Source: Cocleimonas sp.
Lineage (GTDB): Bacteria > Pseudomonadota > Gammaproteobacteria > Thiotrichales > Thiotrichaceae
DNA length: 8,761 nt
Assembly (NCBI GenBank): GCA_023145535.1
Contig: JAGLDQ010000302.1
Coordinates: forward strand, 1-8,761
Direction of reading: 5' to 3'
Shown: positions 7,043 through 8,761 of the stretch, one piece after another
How positions within the stretch are numbered: the first letter of the stretch is position 1
How the letters are laid out: each line of letters opens with the position of its first letter
Notes under the pieces: model-generated
The model's database searches: none
Told to the model about the DNA's origin: nothing
The model's input: only the letters and a program-made list of their open reading frames with translations
Position numbers and translations under genes: made by a program

Positions 7043-8200
7043 ATGTACAACATTCAAGGAAATATTCAAACTAGTCTAGGAAACTTCACCATGGAGGGAC
7101 GTTGGTTTCGCTATAGTAGTTTTGTGCCACGTCTTTATAATTGGTGTCAATCCTTGGGGTTTGAAGCGGGAAATATTATTCCTTCACGTGCTTTTTGTTC
7201 TGATGAGAGTCAGGGTTACCCTGTTATTTTAATGACGAAGCATTTTGCCGCGTTTCCCTTTAATCATGGGCGAGTAGGTGGGATTATGGCGGTGGATCGG
7301 CATGGGCCTCATGCACATCATGGTGAAGATTTATTAATCGTTCATGCCAGTCACGTGGGTTATGACCCAGAAACTAAGCACTTTGGAATGTACCGACGGG
7401 GACAGACAGAGCATAGCACTTGTTCAAGCAACTGTGGCAAGATTCACGGTACATTGGAGTGGTACTTAAATGAATATGAATTTGCTAAAAATAATATTTT
7501 TATCGATATGCGCGGGGATCAGTGTTGTTTAACTATTGATAATAAGTATCTCTCCAGTAATCATCCCCAGAGTCTTGCTTTACACTTAGATAAAATGCTT
7601 GAGCAAGGCGCTAATGGTGAAATTGTCCCTTTATCAAGCCAAAGCACCTCACGTACTTTTCGTGCTAGTGCTGAGTTTTATGCGGTCATGCGTGAGTATT
7701 TTATTGATACTGATGTGGTTGCACCCATTGGTAAAGCGTTACTACCAGAGTTCTTTATTTATCATCATTCTGATCTCAGTGAGGATACTGATGGTTCACG
7801 TCAGTTAGAAGCGAACTTAATTGGCGTGATGCCCAGCATTGTCACATCCGATGAACCCCTATTAACCGCCGCACAAGCCAATACACAGGCCGAATTTGAT
7901 CGTGCGTATCGCAGTATCTCTCAAGAACCTGCTTACCAAGGGCGTAATCTGCTTTATATTACAGGATTGAATATTGATATTTCACCCGAGAAAGGGCAAT
8001 TATTTCCATTAACCAAGTTTGTGCCATGGGCGGCGTATGTGCAGCTTAAAACAGGTGAAAGCTATGTCGTGGAGCAAGATGATTTATTTAATTTGCTCAA
8101 TGATCTTAGTGAAGAGAATGAAAATCAAATCAGTATGGATGATGCGATTCATTCAATGGAAGATGCAGAAGAGGTTATCTTGCATTTACCACAGATTTAG
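7043..8200 (+). CDS. LCIB-like protein, candidate theta-class carbonic anhydrase
   Basis: A 385-residue, probably cytosolic protein without signal peptide or membrane segment. The start at 7043 follows a strong Shine-Dalgarno site; the longer frame from 6935 would add 36 residues overlapping the previous gene. The pattern resembles the algal limiting-CO2-inducible protein B/C family, whose members are zinc carbonic anhydrases: CSDE (52-55, candidate ligand C52 and acidic D54), GGIMAVDRHGPH (79-90), LLIVHASHVGYD (97-108, candidate ligand H104), GMYRRG (115-120), then CSSNCGK (127-133, candidate ligand C131). A second match is LLYITGLNIDI (303-313) followed by a FVPWAAYVQL strand, as at the LCIB C-terminus. 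The expected role is CO2/bicarbonate interconversion. It follows a four-helix membrane protein gene. The tail (residues 345-385) is acidic. Family assignment is from remembered motifs, not a search; activity is not shown, as some LCIB relatives are inactive alone. Confidence 0.65.
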   Translation: MYNIQGNIQTSLGNFTMEGRWFRYSSFVPRLYNWCQSLGFEAGNIIPSRAFCSDESQGYPVILMTKHFAAFPFNHGRVGGIMAVDRHGPHAHHGEDLLIVHASHVGYDPETKHFGMYRRGQTEHSTCSSNCGKIHGTLEWYLNEYEFAKNNIFIDMRGDQCCLTIDNKYLSSNHPQSLALHLDKMLEQGANGEIVPLSSQSTSRTFRASAEFYAVMREYFIDTDVVAPIGKALLPEFFIYHHSDLSEDTDGSRQLEANLIGVMPSIVTSDEPLLTAAQANTQAEFDRAYRSISQEPAYQGRNLLYITGLNIDISPEKGQLFPLTKFVPWAAYVQLKTGESYVVEQDDLFNLLNDLSEENENQISMDDAIHSMEDAEEVILHLPQI

Positions 8201-8217
8201 GAGCGCGCACGAAACAA
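8197..8217 (+). repeat. Short intergenic motif, copy 3, overlapping a stop codon
   Basis: TTAGGAGCGCGCAC followed by GAAACAA, starting in the last codon of the LCIB-like gene. It matches 3166-3186 at 16 of 21 bases and, with one gap, 4311-4330. GGAGC (8200-8204) can pair with GCTCC (8220-8224) around a 15-base loop, giving a weak hairpin just after the gene with no T-run. Confidence 0.5.
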
Positions 8218-8291
8218 TTGCTCCATAGCACCCACACAGCAGAGCATACTATCTTTTACTTCAGATGAAATGATTTCACTCATTACATAAA

Positions 8292-8393
8292 ATAACAATG
8301 CGCCTTATGAGATGCTCCCTTCTGAAGAAAAAATTCTGCATTATAAGATTGGGGTGTTACTCCATGCACACTCCCTAGTAAATCCATTGTTAT
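8292..8393 (+). repeat. Long-range inverted repeat enclosing the second 47-base repeat
   Basis: ATAACAATG (8292-8300) and CATTGTTAT (8385-8393) are perfect 9-base arms 84 bases apart. The repeat core at 8321-8367 lies between them. Inside, GGGGT and ACTCC (8351-8355 and 8359-8363) can form a further short stem with one G-T wobble. Copy 1 also has inverted arms, but of different sequence (AGGCAT/ATGCCT). This fits a structured RNA or a small mobile element, without proving either. Confidence 0.4.
8321..8367 (+). repeat. 47-base dispersed intergenic repeat, copy 2
   Basis: TCTGAAGAAAAAAT to CCATGC, aligned without gaps to 3193-3239 with 36 of 47 bases identical. Conserved blocks are TCTGA, GAAAAAAT, GCATT, TAA, GGGG, GTTA and TGC. 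It lies about 120 bases after the LCIB-like gene, on the same strand relative to its upstream gene as copy 1 is to uvrD. Confidence 0.65.
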
Positions 8394-8447
8394 GGTGTAA
8401 ATAATGGGTTTATCACAAAAAAATGACCTTATTAAACAAGCCGAGAT

Positions 8448-8470
8448 GAGTAAAGTGTGACACTTTATTC
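8448..8470. promoter_or_regulatory. Hairpin or operator-like palindrome
   Basis: TAAAGTG (8451-8457) and CACTTTA (8461-8467) are perfect 7-base arms around TGA; GAG and TTC outside extend the stem to 10 pairs with one G-T wobble. GTGACA (8457-8462) also finds TGTCAC (8476-8481) nearby, so the site has nested symmetry. There is no adjacent T-run on either strand, so an operator is likelier than a terminator. No target gene is visible. Confidence 0.4.
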
Positions 8471-8699
8471 AAAAATGTCACCTAATGACAGTATATAAAT
8501 AATTTTTCATCATTTTATCTTACTTAATTTTAGTTATTTATTAGTTACTTATACTGTATGGGATAAAGTTGGCATCAAGCTTGCTCTATAGTTATCACAA
8601 GCAAACTCATAAGAGGAACGAAATAAAAAATTACCAGCAAGCCCCTGAGATTAAGAGTGATTTATTAATAACAAAAATAAAAACATCACCGCTCTCGCT

Positions 8700-8736
8700 A
8701 GGTGTTCTTTGCCTTCCCCAGTAAAGAATGCCACCT
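8700..8736. repeat. Imperfect inverted repeat near the window end
   Basis: AGGTG (8700-8704) pairs with CACCT (8732-8736), and TTCTTT (8705-8710) with AAAGAA (8723-8728), leaving a 3-base bulge (TGC) and a 12-base loop. It could be a terminator-like hairpin, or the end of an element that continues beyond the window. Confidence 0.4.
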
Positions 8737-8761
8737 TATTTATACTAAGGCGTACTTATTA

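Larger units (their letters stand above)
8201..8761. other. 561-base intergenic region without a convincing gene
   Basis: All six frames are broken by frequent stops; the longest start-to-stop frames I could find are below 30 codons and lack ribosome binding sites. The stretch contains the third short motif, the second 47-base repeat, a hairpin at 8448-8470, a tandem TTAGTTA pair (8530-8536 and 8541-8547, 11 bases apart) just before a TATACT -10-like hexamer (8550-8555), and an imperfect hairpin at 8700-8736. The most AT-rich part (about 8490-8560) looks like promoter DNA, but no gene start follows before the window ends. Confidence 0.6.

Noticed and set aside
8404..8460. 18-residue ORF (MGLSQKNDLIKQAEMSKV)
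   Set aside because: No ribosome binding site, and it overlaps the hairpin at 8448-8470; too short to support.
8488..8557. 8-base inverted repeat ACAGTATA / TATACTGT
   Set aside because: A few such pairs are expected by chance in 561 AT-rich bases.
8651..8734. Minus-strand GTG-start ORF of 27 codons (VAFFTGEGKEHLARAV...)
   Set aside because: No ribosome binding site, stops just upstream, no recognised family, and it overlaps an inverted repeat.

Overview
The window (8,761 bases, AT-rich) looks like ordinary chromosome of a gammaproteobacterium. UvrD aligns from its first residue with the enterobacterial protein (MDVS start, all helicase motifs), and a bacterial TmcA is a mainly gammaproteobacterial gene. 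Codon use is AT-leaning and similar in all genes, so I see no clear transferred block, and no tRNA, rRNA, CRISPR array, transposase or phage gene. A theta-type (LCIB-like) carbonic anhydrase candidate would suit an organism that handles inorganic carbon, such as a sulphur oxidiser, but that taxonomic guess is weak.

Layout: (1) 1-894, the 3' part of an ECF sigma factor gene overlapping a short cupin protein of the ChrR type, a two-gene regulatory unit. (2) 962-3142, uvrD, whose start codon lies inside a strong inverted repeat. (3) 3247-4137 on the minus strand, a polytopic membrane protein of the lysylphosphatidylglycerol synthase TM / UPF0104 flippase-like family, convergent with uvrD. (4) 4360-6426, tmcA, divergent from the membrane protein gene across a 222-base control region with AT-rich palindromes. 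(5) 6511-8200, a four-helix membrane protein of unknown function followed 34 bases later by a 385-residue protein with the Cys-x-Asp / His / Cys pattern of LCIB-type carbonic anhydrases; these two probably form an operon. (6) 8201-8761, 561 bases without a convincing gene, holding repeats and hairpins.

The least explained signals are non-coding. A 47-base segment after uvrD (3193-3239) recurs in the 3' region (8321-8367) at 36 of 47 identical positions without gaps. A roughly 20-base motif (TTAGRAGCGCGCAY followed by GAAACAA) occurs three times, all on the plus strand and all between genes. Together they suggest a dispersed intergenic element or structured RNA family. The membrane protein plus LCIB-like pair is the best candidate for a poorly described protein system; joint function is inferred from gene order only.
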